Of a stretch of 64,000 nucleotides of DNA, positions 45,282 to 54,375 are shown piece after piece. The position numbers and the translations under genes were made by a program. Source of the stretch: Robiginitomaculum sp. (GTDB taxonomy: Bacteria > Pseudomonadota > Alphaproteobacteria > Caulobacterales > Maricaulaceae); NCBI GenBank assembly GCA_021776525.1, contig JAJFFT010000005.1:248001-312000 (forward strand), in the 5' to 3' direction. The notes beneath the pieces were generated by a model. That model worked only from the letters and a program-made list of their open reading frames with translations. It did not search any database and was not told where the DNA came from. Position 1 is the stretch's first letter. Each line of letters begins with the position of its first letter.

Positions 45282-46553
45282 ATGCGCTTTACATTTGTTT
45301 TTGGCTCAGCGTTTTTGTTGTGCTCAGTGGCCGGGGGCGCATATGCTCAGGTCTCAAGTAATAGTTCTTTTGAACGGAACCGTAATATTTCTGTCAAAGA
45401 ACGTCCTAAGCCTGAATACCAGACGTCTGGTGTCGATTTGGGTGGCTTTACCCTTCGGCCCGAACTGACGACTGGTTTGCGCTATAATGACAATATCTTT
45501 GCATTAAGAACCAACAAGTCGGATGATTTTATCTTAAAGGTGAATCCATCCGCTGTGATCCAGTCTAAATGGTCGCGCCATTCCCTAAGTTTACATGGGA
45601 ATGTGGATCATAATGAGTATCTGGATCTCACCAAAGAGAGCTACACAAATTATGGTTTCGGTGCGGATACTAAACTGGATGCGGGCCGCGGACTTGCGTT
45701 TGGGTTTGGTGGAGAGTTTCAAGGTCTGAATGAGCCAAGAACAAGTTCAAGCACACCAACAAACACAACCAAGCCTATTCAATACGATCTGGCATCTGCT
45801 TATGGCAATGTTTCCAGAGAAGTGAACCGTGTCCGTGTTTCGGCGTCGGCTGGACTTCGTGATTATAACTATAAGGACGGCCTTATCATTGGCGGCGGTG
45901 TTTCAGACCAGGATGATCGTGACCGCCAGGTTGTCGATTTAAATGGCCGCTTTGAATATGCAGTTAGCCCCGATACATCAGTATTCTTCGAGGCGAGCTA
46001 TAATGACCGTTCTTACGACCTTCAGCCTCCAGTTGTCGCCCTCAACCGTGATTCAGACGGGTATCAATTTTTGGTCGGTACAAACTTCGACCTGACGAAC
46101 GTCGTTCGAGGTGAAGTATCTGTTGGTTATCTGGACCAAAAGTTTGATAGCCCGTTGTTACCTGACATCAACGGCTTTGCCGTTCGGGGTTCTGTCGAAT
46201 GGTTCGTCTCACAGCTGACGACTGTTGGGTTTGGCGGATCACGCTCTGTCGAAGACTCTGGTATTCAGGGCTCATCGGGTTACCTGTCCAGCAAAGCATA
46301 TTTCAGGGTGGATCATGAGTTGCTGCGTAACCTTGTGCTTTCTGCTGAAGGGACATACGGGCTTGATGACTATAAAGGCATCGACCGTGAAGATGAGCGA
46401 TTTGGTGGAACGTTGAGCGGTACAGTATTGCTGCGTCGCGGCGTTGGACTGTCATTCTATTATCTGTATGCAGACCAGACATCTCGTGGCTTGGCGAGTG
46501 GGTCTGATTACACAAATAATGAAATTGGCTTTACCATCAAGTTCCAACGTTAA
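45282..46553 (+). CDS. Outer membrane beta-barrel protein (BBP2-like)
   Basis: A predicted 423-residue beta-barrel protein with signal peptide (cleavage near AYAQ-V). Alternating-strand segments such as LRPELTTGLRYNDNIFALRTNKSDD, followed by many GxxxD-like strand ends and a C-terminal aromatic strand (IGFTIKFQR), fit a putative beta-barrel porin 2 family found in exopolysaccharide loci. AGGGGG six bases upstream supports ATG 45282. It likely acts at the outer membrane in polysaccharide secretion, with the Wza- and Wzc-like proteins. Confidence 0.8.
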   Translation: MRFTFVFGSAFLLCSVAGGAYAQVSSNSSFERNRNISVKERPKPEYQTSGVDLGGFTLRPELTTGLRYNDNIFALRTNKSDDFILKVNPSAVIQSKWSRHSLSLHGNVDHNEYLDLTKESYTNYGFGADTKLDAGRGLAFGFGGEFQGLNEPRTSSSTPTNTTKPIQYDLASAYGNVSREVNRVRVSASAGLRDYNYKDGLIIGGGVSDQDDRDRQVVDLNGRFEYAVSPDTSVFFEASYNDRSYDLQPPVVALNRDSDGYQFLVGTNFDLTNVVRGEVSVGYLDQKFDSPLLPDINGFAVRGSVEWFVSQLTTVGFGGSRSVEDSGIQGSSGYLSSKAYFRVDHELLRNLVLSAEGTYGLDDYKGIDREDERFGGTLSGTVLLRRGVGLSFYYLYADQTSRGLASGSDYTNNEIGFTIKFQR

Positions 46554-46684
46554 AGTCTCAAGAGCAGCTTATATATAACTCGCATAAACGGATGCAGCAT
46601 TGTATTGGTTCGTGATAGAACGCTTAGGGCTCAATATGAGCGCTGTGTTTATTGCGAACCATTTGATGACAGTCAGGCAATATA

Positions 46685-48937
46685 ATGGATAATTCTGCCC
46701 CTCACGCCTCATTTAATGATCAGCAGGAGTTCATTGATAGTGGCGTGCTTGATTTGCGGCATTTACTAACAGTTTTCCAACGCAGGCTTGCTTTGTTCAT
46801 TGCTGTTGCAATGATTGTCTTTGCGTTGGTCGTGGTTATCACGTTTCAATTAACGCCGCTCTATAGAGCCAATACTCAGCTTATTATTGATCCACGTCAG
46901 GAACAGGTTATTGACTTGAATCAGGTGCTTTCTGGTTTGACGCCAGACACTGCGGTTGTGGAAAGTGAAGTACAGATCATTAAGTCGCGGTCTTTGGCAG
47001 GTAAGGTCGTTGATGAGCTAAACCTGACCGACGATCCAGATTTCAATCCAAATATGGTGAAACTAGAAGGGTTTGCGTTATGGAAACATGACGTTGGTTC
47101 TATGGTCGGCAACCTGTTTAGTGCGCTTTTACCAAAAGATGAACGCGCCGAAAACCTGACGGCCGAGGAACAGACCGCCGCAGTGCGTGATGGCGCAATT
47201 TCAGAGTTGTTGAGAATATTGAATGTTAGACGTTCAGGATTGACGTATGTCATTTCTTTAAACGTAGAGAGCCCTGACCCCAGAAAAGCGGCAACCATAG
47301 TCAATACCATTGCGGATAAGTATTTGGTTGACCAGTTGGAATCCAAATTCGAAGCGACGCAACGGGCCAATGAATGGCTTGAAGAGCGTTTGAGCTCATT
47401 GCGAGCTGAAGTGCAGGCCGCTGAGCGTGCTGTTGAGATTTATCGTGCTCAGGAAGGCCTGCTTAACGCTGAAGGCTCCTCGCTTACAGAACAACAAATT
47501 GCTGAGCTGACAGGTTCTGCAATAATTTTACGTTCTGAGTTGGCTGAGAAACAGGCGCGGTTGAATACTGTTGATAAACAGATCAGATCAGGGCGTGGTG
47601 AAGATGTTTCTGCGGTATTGGATTCATCAGTCATAACAGATTTACGCCGCCAGCAGTCAGAGGTGACGCGGCGTCAAGGTGAGCTGCAAAGTCGATATGG
47701 AGCCAGGCACCCGGAAATCCTAAAAGTCCAGAGCGAGCTGACAGATATTGAAAGTCAGATACAACAGCAAATTCAACGTATTGTGTCCAGTTTGCGCGGC
47801 GAAGTTTCGGTCGCGCGTCAACGTGTGGCATCTCTGGAAAGTGATATTGCAGGGCTGACCAAGAAGTTGACATCGAATAATTCTGCACTTGTCCGTTTGC
47901 GGGAATTGGAGCGCGATGCAGCCGCCAGTCGTACTTTGTACGAATCTTTTCTGGATAGATTTAAACAAACCAGCCAACAGCAATCCCTGCTCGAAGCGGA
48001 TGCACGCATTATATCGAAAGCCTCAGCGCCAATATTTCCGAGCTTTCCGAATAAGGTTCTGATCTTGTTTCTTGGTATTGTTGCCGCTGCGGGTGCTGGC
48101 GGCGGTGCCGTCTTTGTTGCAGAATCGCTTGACCGTGGCTTGCACACGTCGAGCGATGTCGAGCACGATCTCAACATTCCCTGCCTTGCTTCTCTGGCCA
48201 AGATCGACAAGCTTGAAGCCAATGAGAGCCCCGCAGATTACGTAATGAACCGACCGCTTTCCAGTTTCTCAGAGGGGTTGCGTACCATGCGTGCTGCTTT
48301 GCTGTATGCTAAAGGGCAACAAAGCGGAAAGTCTCACATTGTTGCCATCACTTCTGCGCTTCCTGGCGAAGGAAAAACATCGATGGCTCTAGCTTTGGCC
48401 AGGGTTTCCGCAATGATGGGAACGCGGACTTTGGTTATTGATGCAGATATTCGCCGCAGAATGTTGACCATAAATGCAGATTTGACACCTGAGATTGGCT
48501 TAGTAGATATCGTCAGCGGTAACGTTCCAGTTGAGAAGGCTATAGTCGCAGATAAACAGCGCGGTCTGGATGTTTTGCCTTTGTCCGAACGTAAAGAAAA
48601 CCTGACGCTTGATCTGTTTGGCATGCCGGCAATGCAGACTATGCTCGAAGGGCTCAAGAGAAAATACGACTTCATCATCATTGATACGGCCCCCGCATTA
48701 CCCGTTGCGGATACGCGGGTCTTGGCAACGCTGATGGATTCCGTTGTGTTGTTGGTCCGTTGGCGTAAAACGCCTCGCGAAATTGCCAAGTCTGCTTTGG
48801 AAGCACTCCTGAGGGTTCATGCACCTGTTGCCGGAGTTGCGTTGACCCAAGTCGACCTTGCTGCGCAACACAGCTATGGTTACGGTTATGGCTATAACAG
48901 CTATTATAAAAATTACCGCAAATACTATAGCGACTGA
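46685..48937 (+). CDS. Polysaccharide co-polymerase with BY-kinase domain
   Basis: A 750-residue Wzc/ExoP-type protein. Residues 1-480 form the chain-length determinant domain: a first membrane helix (about 35-55), a long periplasmic coiled coil (QRANEWLEERLSSLRAEVQAAE onwards) and a second helix near 455-480. The C-terminus is a bacterial tyrosine kinase: Walker A in SALPGEGKTSMALALA, Walker A' in TLVIDADIRRR and Walker B in DFIIIDTAPALPV. It ends in a tyrosine cluster (YGYGYGYNSYYKNYRKYY), the usual autophosphorylation tail. It would control chain length and export and could be dephosphorylated by the PPP phosphatase upstream. Confidence 0.95.
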   Translation: MDNSAPHASFNDQQEFIDSGVLDLRHLLTVFQRRLALFIAVAMIVFALVVVITFQLTPLYRANTQLIIDPRQEQVIDLNQVLSGLTPDTAVVESEVQIIKSRSLAGKVVDELNLTDDPDFNPNMVKLEGFALWKHDVGSMVGNLFSALLPKDERAENLTAEEQTAAVRDGAISELLRILNVRRSGLTYVISLNVESPDPRKAATIVNTIADKYLVDQLESKFEATQRANEWLEERLSSLRAEVQAAERAVEIYRAQEGLLNAEGSSLTEQQIAELTGSAIILRSELAEKQARLNTVDKQIRSGRGEDVSAVLDSSVITDLRRQQSEVTRRQGELQSRYGARHPEILKVQSELTDIESQIQQQIQRIVSSLRGEVSVARQRVASLESDIAGLTKKLTSNNSALVRLRELERDAAASRTLYESFLDRFKQTSQQQSLLEADARIISKASAPIFPSFPNKVLILFLGIVAAAGAGGGAVFVAESLDRGLHTSSDVEHDLNIPCLASLAKIDKLEANESPADYVMNRPLSSFSEGLRTMRAALLYAKGQQSGKSHIVAITSALPGEGKTSMALALARVSAMMGTRTLVIDADIRRRMLTINADLTPEIGLVDIVSGNVPVEKAIVADKQRGLDVLPLSERKENLTLDLFGMPAMQTMLEGLKRKYDFIIIDTAPALPVADTRVLATLMDSVVLLVRWRKTPREIAKSALEALLRVHAPVAGVALTQVDLAAQHSYGYGYGYNSYYKNYRKYYSD

Positions 48938-48970
48938 GCCGGCGTTTAATGTGAATGGGCGCATTCGTAC

Positions 48971-48995
48971 CTGTCACCCTCTTATATTGTGACAG
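48971..48995. other. Inverted repeat CTGTCAC/GTGACAG after the kinase gene
   Basis: Perfect 7-bp arms at 48971-48977 and 48989-48995 separated by 11 bases. It lies 34 bases after the autokinase stop and 132 bases before dusA. It could be a terminator-like hairpin without a clear T-run, or an operator for dusA. The remaining gap to 49126 shows nothing recognisable. Confidence 0.3.
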
Positions 48996-49126
48996 AACAG
49001 CAGTTAACGTATGCTGCTAACCACTGATCATGTGCTGTGAAAATGCATATTGTGTTATTGCCTTGGCGCGGTCCTGTGCCTGATAGAATAACACATTAGA
49101 ACACACAGAAAGTTTGCCTTGTTTCA

Positions 49127-50116
49127 ATGAGTGATATCCAACCACACAAGCTCTCTATTGCTCCGATGATGGATTGGACAGATCGGCACTGTCGGTATTT
49201 TCATCGCCTGATCACCAAACGCGCACAGCTCTATACGGAAATGGTCACGGCAAAAGCTTTGATCCACGGTGATGCCGCTCGATTATTACGCTTTGATGAG
49301 GTTGAACACCCGATTGTCATCCAGTTGGGTGGGGCGGAACCATCAGAGCTGTCAAAAGCTGCAAAACTTGCTGAAGACGCAGGGTACGATGAGATTAATC
49401 TCAATGTTGGTTGTCCATCGGACCGGGTGCAATCGGGTGCGTTTGGTGCGGCTTTAATGGCTGATCCGGATCGGGTGGCAGACTGTATTGCGGCTATGGC
49501 AGCTGTGGTTGATATACCTGTAACTGTAAAATGCCGGATTGGTATTGATGATCAAGACGTAGCACAAACATTGCCAGCATTTATTGCTATTGTTTCGGCG
49601 GCTCCGTGTACGACATTTGTCATTCATGCCAGAAAAGCCTGGTTAAAAGGGCTCAGCCCCAAAGACAATCGGACTATTCCACCATTGGATTATGATCTGG
49701 TGAGGGCCATTAAGACAGAATGGCCTGGCCTCACAGTCGTCCTGAACGGTGGTTTGCAAGATGTGCCGCATGCAATAAAAGAAACCCAGGCGCTGGATGG
49801 CGCCATGTTGGGACGTGCTGCATATCAAAACCCCTGGGTATTATCAAAAGTTGATCAATTGGTTTTTGGTTCCAAGGCTGGGCAATACGGCAAAGCAGAA
49901 ATTGTAGCTGGGCTGGTAGATTATGCTGCACGAGAAACAGAACAAGGCACACCATTACATGCCATTACGCGCCACGTATTAGGGCTTTTTGCTGGCGATC
50001 CGGGGGCACGTGCCTGGCGCCGCACACTTTCTGAGAACGCGCCCAAACTCGGCGCCGGACCAGATGTAATCGTCAATGCCGCGGCTGCGGTATTGGGCAA
50101 GAAATGGGCGGCATGA
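49127..50116 (+). CDS. dusA: tRNA-dihydrouridine synthase A
   Basis: A 329-residue flavin enzyme that reduces uridines in the D-loop of tRNA (positions 20/20a). Its start, KLSIAPMMDWTDRHCRYFHRL, is typical of DusA, and the catalytic Cys lies in NVGCPSDRVQSGAFGAALM. RIGIDDQD and HARKAWLKGLSPKDNR are further DusA markers that separate it from DusB and DusC. The gene overlaps the start of the TSUP exporter gene. Confidence 0.95.
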   Translation: MSDIQPHKLSIAPMMDWTDRHCRYFHRLITKRAQLYTEMVTAKALIHGDAARLLRFDEVEHPIVIQLGGAEPSELSKAAKLAEDAGYDEINLNVGCPSDRVQSGAFGAALMADPDRVADCIAAMAAVVDIPVTVKCRIGIDDQDVAQTLPAFIAIVSAAPCTTFVIHARKAWLKGLSPKDNRTIPPLDYDLVRAIKTEWPGLTVVLNGGLQDVPHAIKETQALDGAMLGRAAYQNPWVLSKVDQLVFGSKAGQYGKAEIVAGLVDYAARETEQGTPLHAITRHVLGLFAGDPGARAWRRTLSENAPKLGAGPDVIVNAAAAVLGKKWAA

Positions 50117-50946
50117 TGGATCTAATAATTTCATATTGGCCATTGGTTCTGGCGTTGATTGGTGCAGGCGTTTTTGCAGGGCTCGTTGCGGGGCTTTTTG
50201 GCGTCGGCGGCGGTGTGGTCATTGTGCCTGCTCTTTATGCCGCTTTTGGGGCTTTGGGTGTTGATGATACGGTCCGAATGAAGGCGGCCATAGCCACGTC
50301 GTTGGCGACGATCATTACGACCTCCATTCGCTCGGCATGGTTACATTACAAAAGAGGCGCGGTAGACGTTAGAATATTGAAGGCCTGGGTGCCGTGGATC
50401 ATGGTGGGTGCTTTAATTGGAGCCTTTGTGGCCAGTGCAGCACCGGGTGATGCACTGACACTGGGGTTTGGCATATTCATCGTTCTGATCTCTTTTCAGA
50501 TGGGTTTTGGTCAGCCCGATTGGCGATTGCGCGATACTATGCCAGGCACTGTGCCAAGTGCCATTATTGCAAGTCTTGTCGGATTGTTTTCTGCCATGGC
50601 TGGGATTGGCGGCGGAGTTTTCGGTGTAATAATCATGACCTTGTGCGGAAAACCTATACATCGCGCCGTCGGAACGGCCGCAGGGTTTGGTGCCGCCATA
50701 GGCATTCCAGCTAGCCTTGGCTTTGTTATTGCCGGGTGGGGTGTGCCGGGTTTGCCAGTATTTTCTGTTGGTTATGTCAATCTTGCAGGTTTCATCTTTA
50801 TTGCCACCCTAACCGCATTGATTGCACCCGTCGGGGTTTCATTGGCGCACGCTTTGCCTGTTAAATATTTACGCCGTCTGTTTGCAGTTTTGTTGTTTTT
50901 TGCCGGGTTTATGATGTTGCATGATGTGCTCAGCGGCGCAGGATGA
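50113..50946 (+). CDS. TSUP/TauE-SafE family exporter
   Basis: A predicted 277-residue membrane protein with about seven to eight helices. It carries the GLVAGLFGVGGGVVIVPAL motif near residues 20-38 and its repeat LFSAMAGIGGGVFGVI in the second half. The family exports anions such as sulfite, sulfoacetate or related organosulfur compounds, though the substrate here is unknown. ATG 50113 overlaps the dusA stop (ATGA), so coupling with dusA is likely; ATG 50104 is possible. Its end overlaps the convergent aspartic protease gene by 17 bases. Confidence 0.88.
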   Translation: MMDLIISYWPLVLALIGAGVFAGLVAGLFGVGGGVVIVPALYAAFGALGVDDTVRMKAAIATSLATIITTSIRSAWLHYKRGAVDVRILKAWVPWIMVGALIGAFVASAAPGDALTLGFGIFIVLISFQMGFGQPDWRLRDTMPGTVPSAIIASLVGLFSAMAGIGGGVFGVIIMTLCGKPIHRAVGTAAGFGAAIGIPASLGFVIAGWGVPGLPVFSVGYVNLAGFIFIATLTALIAPVGVSLAHALPVKYLRRLFAVLLFFAGFMMLHDVLSGAG

Positions 50947-51646
50947 GCTGGTTGCGGCTGGCTTCGAAACGGGAAAGACGGCCAAGATAGCTCATACCTA
51001 AAAGTGATGTATCCAGCCCATCACGCATGACCAACGCATCAACGTCTGTAATGCGCAAGCCACCAATGCTTAACTGTTTAATCTGTACCGGTGCCGCAAA
51101 AACCTGACCGGATGCAGTGTTGACCGGCACTACAAAGCGTAATTCTTCAAGTCTGAAACCGGCTCGTTTGGCGTCCAAAAGCGTCAGGGCGACTGCGCTG
51201 GCACCTGTATCAACCATAAACCGGACATGGGTTTTGTTGACCCGGCCATCCGCCCAGAAATGCCCATCTAATGCTTTTCGTATGGCCACGGCAGAGCCAT
51301 TTGCGCTGGTTTGATTGTCATCACGGACATTTTGTGGGTGGCTTGGGTTCAGCTCGCTCATAATTTGCTTGCTGGCGTGAGAAAAGTCATCGCGAAAAGC
51401 ATAAAGTGTAATCAGCAACAGAAAAATTCCAATCCAGGTGATGCCCTGACGGAGTGCGAGCCCAAGGCTTGCGCGTGAACTGCTGAACAGGCCCGTGCTG
51501 ATCACAGTAATGAGAATTATGAGATATACGAACTGTCCACGGTCTTCAGTATCAGGCAAAAGGTTCGGCAGAAATAGACCTATGCCGATCATCAGTGCCG
51601 CAACAATCAACGCAAAAATAGCAAAAAAACCAAAGGCGTGACGCAC
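50930..51646 (-). CDS. Retropepsin-like aspartic protease, TIGR02281 type
   Basis: A 238-residue protein with two to three N-terminal membrane segments (residues about 7-30, 38-52 and 65-82) and a C-terminal retropepsin-like domain. The single catalytic motif is FMVDTGASAVALT, followed by the flap region and LLGMSYLGRLSRFE at the end, typical of the TIGR02281 family common in alphaproteobacteria. The domain probably faces the periplasm and works as a dimer. It is convergent with the TSUP exporter. Confidence 0.9.
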   Translation of the reverse strand: MRHAFGFFAIFALIVAALMIGIGLFLPNLLPDTEDRGQFVYLIILITVISTGLFSSSRASLGLALRQGITWIGIFLLLITLYAFRDDFSHASKQIMSELNPSHPQNVRDDNQTSANGSAVAIRKALDGHFWADGRVNKTHVRFMVDTGASAVALTLLDAKRAGFRLEELRFVVPVNTASGQVFAAPVQIKQLSIGGLRITDVDALVMRDGLDTSLLGMSYLGRLSRFEASRNQLILRR

Positions 51647-51772
51647 TGTGCTTCTCCATAATCAGGTGCAAAGCTTAGTGTATTTTGGGGCCTCATCAAA
51701 TCATTTCCATGAAACCCGCAAATGCACTAGCCTTTAAAGGATTCGCATGGGTGGTACGAAAAGGCAAAATCT

Positions 51773-53617
51773 GTGTTGTATGATCCCCAATTCCTTCGGA
51801 TGGTTCTTGTCCTCATTGTTGTTGCGGGGATTGTGACACTGTACGCGTTTGAGCTGTTTTCCATTGAAATCGTTTCTGCCGGTGCCATCGCAACATTTTT
51901 GTTGCTGTTTCACCTTTGGCCAACGCCCCAAAGTACATTTGGGGCTGAAGAGCTTCTGGCGGGTTTTGCCAACCCGGCCCTGATTGCAATTTTGGCATTG
52001 CTGGTGGTCGGACAGGGCATGTTCCACACCGGTGCGATGGAAGGGCCATCACGTATACTGGCCGCATCTTATGGACGGCACCCGACACTGACCATGGGGG
52101 CTTTGTTTGGCTTCGTAATGCTGGTCAGCGCGTTTATCAACAACACCCCTGTGGTGGTGATGTTTGTTCCGGTTCTGGTTACCATTGCACAGCGAGTCGG
52201 CACGTCGGCGTCGCGTGTTATGATTCCCTTGTCCTATGTATCCATTCTGGCGGGTATGACGACGCTGATTGGGTCCTCAACTAATATTCTGGTGGCTGAT
52301 GTCCTGAAGCGTCAAGATGGGATCAGCCTAAGCTTTTTTTCGCTTGCGCCGCTTGGGCTTGTGCTGGCCTTTGTGGGGGTGGTGTATTTGTTGTTCATTG
52401 GGGTTCGGCTTTTGCCAACACGTGAAGATAACAAGACTGAACGCAGCTCGGGCCATCAATATATTGCCCAAATCATCATCACCGCCAAAAATCCACACCT
52501 TGGCGAAGTTCCCGTCGCAGGTATGTTTGCACAATTGCAAACACTGACTATTCGCATGATCCAGCGCGGCGACCAGGTTTTTTACCCGCCCTATGATGTC
52601 GAAGCTACTTTGCAGGAAGGCGATATCCTGTCCGTTGCGGCAACCCGGAAAGTTCTCAGCGAACTGCTGGTCTCGGATCCTGGCACACTAACCAGCATGA
52701 TCCGCGATGGCGCCGGCGACGATGACGCAGACCCTGAAGGCGCATTGGCAATTACCGAAGCCGTTGTTGCGCCCGGATCACGTTATGAAGGGCAGACATT
52801 GGAACAGATCAGGATGCGCGAGCGCACTGGTTGTATTGTGCTAGGCATTCAAAGACGCTCGCACATGATGCGCCAAAAGTTATCGACCATTCGTCTTCAG
52901 GCCGGGGATGATCTCCTGTTATTCGGGTCGCGCAAAGGTCTGCGCGCTATGCGCCATGATCGTGATCTTCTGGTGCTTTTATGGTCAATGGCCGATGTAC
53001 CAGATATTCGCAGGGCAGGGCGAGCGCGGCTGGTTTTTGGTGCAGTTATTCTGGCCGCAGCCACCGGGCTATTACCGATTGTTGATGCCGCATTGGCTGG
53101 TGCCGTCGGGATGGTGGCATTTGGCTGTTTGAACCTGCGTCAGGCCGCACGGGCGTTGGATTTACGGATTTATCTTTTGATTGGTTCTGCCTTTGCCATG
53201 GGGGCCAGCCTACAAGAAAGCGGTGCAGCCGAAATGATGGCCAATGCCGCGGTGAATGCGGCCATGCCGTATGGCCCGGCGGCCTTGTTGATTGGGTTGT
53301 TTGCGCTGGTGGCCGTCCTGACCAACATTCTATCAAATGCCGCAACGGCGGTTCTGTTCGCACCCATAGCGGTTGATGCGGCTGTGAAGCTGGCTGAAAC
53401 CCCTGAAATGGAAAGCAAGCTGGCTGTGGCCGCCGTCATGACAGTGATTTATGCGGCCAATTGTTCTTTTGCGACGCCCATAGCCTATCAAACCAATTTG
53501 CTGGTCATGGGGCCGGGGCATTATCGTTTTATGGACTATCTGCGCGTTGGGGGGCCGTTGGTCGTGATCTTATGGCTGGTTTTTGCGCTGGTCGCGCCTT
53601 ATTATTTTGGACTTTAA
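51773..53617 (+). CDS. SLC13-family permease with two RCK_C domains
   Basis: A 614-residue transporter of the divalent anion:sodium symporter/SLC13 group. Helices on both sides surround two central TrkA-C (RCK_C) domains, about residues 215-300 and 325-400 (GSRYEGQTLEQIRMRERTGC and VLGIQRRS...LRLQAGDDLLLFGSRK). GMTTLIGSSTNILVAD and NILSNAATAVLFAPIA are the SLC13 signature loops. Likely substrates are sulfate, dicarboxylates or other anions. The GTG start has AAAGG about nine bases upstream. It is transcribed away from the aspartic protease. Confidence 0.88.
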   Translation: MLYDPQFLRMVLVLIVVAGIVTLYAFELFSIEIVSAGAIATFLLLFHLWPTPQSTFGAEELLAGFANPALIAILALLVVGQGMFHTGAMEGPSRILAASYGRHPTLTMGALFGFVMLVSAFINNTPVVVMFVPVLVTIAQRVGTSASRVMIPLSYVSILAGMTTLIGSSTNILVADVLKRQDGISLSFFSLAPLGLVLAFVGVVYLLFIGVRLLPTREDNKTERSSGHQYIAQIIITAKNPHLGEVPVAGMFAQLQTLTIRMIQRGDQVFYPPYDVEATLQEGDILSVAATRKVLSELLVSDPGTLTSMIRDGAGDDDADPEGALAITEAVVAPGSRYEGQTLEQIRMRERTGCIVLGIQRRSHMMRQKLSTIRLQAGDDLLLFGSRKGLRAMRHDRDLLVLLWSMADVPDIRRAGRARLVFGAVILAAATGLLPIVDAALAGAVGMVAFGCLNLRQAARALDLRIYLLIGSAFAMGASLQESGAAEMMANAAVNAAMPYGPAALLIGLFALVAVLTNILSNAATAVLFAPIAVDAAVKLAETPEMESKLAVAAVMTVIYAANCSFATPIAYQTNLLVMGPGHYRFMDYLRVGGPLVVILWLVFALVAPYYFGL

Positions 53618-53647
53618 AGCATAGCGACGCGAGTAACACCAAGGACA

Positions 53648-54367
53648 ATGACTCATCCATTTCCATTAAAGCAATTGCGGTTTTTTCTGACGGCGCCCGC
53701 GCCGTGCCCGTATTTGCCTGATCAGATGGAGCGAAAATTGTTCACACACTTACACGTTCTGGATGGGCCGGAATTAAATGACAGCCTGACACAGGCCGGG
53801 TTTCGTCGATCACAAAACATTGTCTACCGCCCCGCGTGCGAGCATTGTTCGGAATGCCGCTCAGTTCGTGTCATTGCATCGGATTTTATTCCAAACCGTA
53901 CCCAGAAAAGGGTCTGGAAGAAAAATGTGGACCTAAACCGCACAATAGAAGCGGCCTTGGCTAGTGATGAGCATTATGCCTTATTGCTGCGTTATGTGCG
54001 TAACCGTCACCCCGATGGCGGCATGGAAGACATGTCCTATGCGGATTATCTGAGCATGGTTGAAGACACGGCGGCGCGTAGCCAGGTATGTGAATACAGA
54101 GATGAAAGCGGGACGTTACTGGCCGCGGCTTTGGTTGATCAACTTCAGGATGGGCCATCTCTGGTCTATAGCTTTTATGAGCCTAAGAGCACAGCGCGCT
54201 CGCTTGGCGTCTATATGATTTTGGATCATATTCAGCAGGCCTTACAAAACAGACAACCATATGTTTATCTTGGCTTTTGGATTAGCAAGAGCGACAAAAT
54301 GCGTTACAAGGCCCAATACAGACCACTTGAGGTCTTGCGGACTGGTGGTTGGAAAATTCTGGAGTAG
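53648..54367 (+). CDS. bpt: Bacterial aminoacyl-tRNA--protein transferase
   Basis: A 239-residue enzyme of the Bpt (leucyl/arginyl-tRNA--protein transferase, ATE-related) family, which adds Leu to N-terminal Asp or Glu and marks proteins for ClpAP through ClpS. The N-terminal cysteine region APCPYLPDQMERKLFTHL and YRPACEHCSECRSVRVIA are present, with the C-terminal YLGFWISKSDKMRYKAQYRPLE. Its length is normal. It is 30 bases after the SLC13 gene and eight before the TRAP substrate-binding protein gene. Confidence 0.94.
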   Translation: MTHPFPLKQLRFFLTAPAPCPYLPDQMERKLFTHLHVLDGPELNDSLTQAGFRRSQNIVYRPACEHCSECRSVRVIASDFIPNRTQKRVWKKNVDLNRTIEAALASDEHYALLLRYVRNRHPDGGMEDMSYADYLSMVEDTAARSQVCEYRDESGTLLAAALVDQLQDGPSLVYSFYEPKSTARSLGVYMILDHIQQALQNRQPYVYLGFWISKSDKMRYKAQYRPLEVLRTGGWKILE

Positions 54368-54375
54368 TACAGGGC

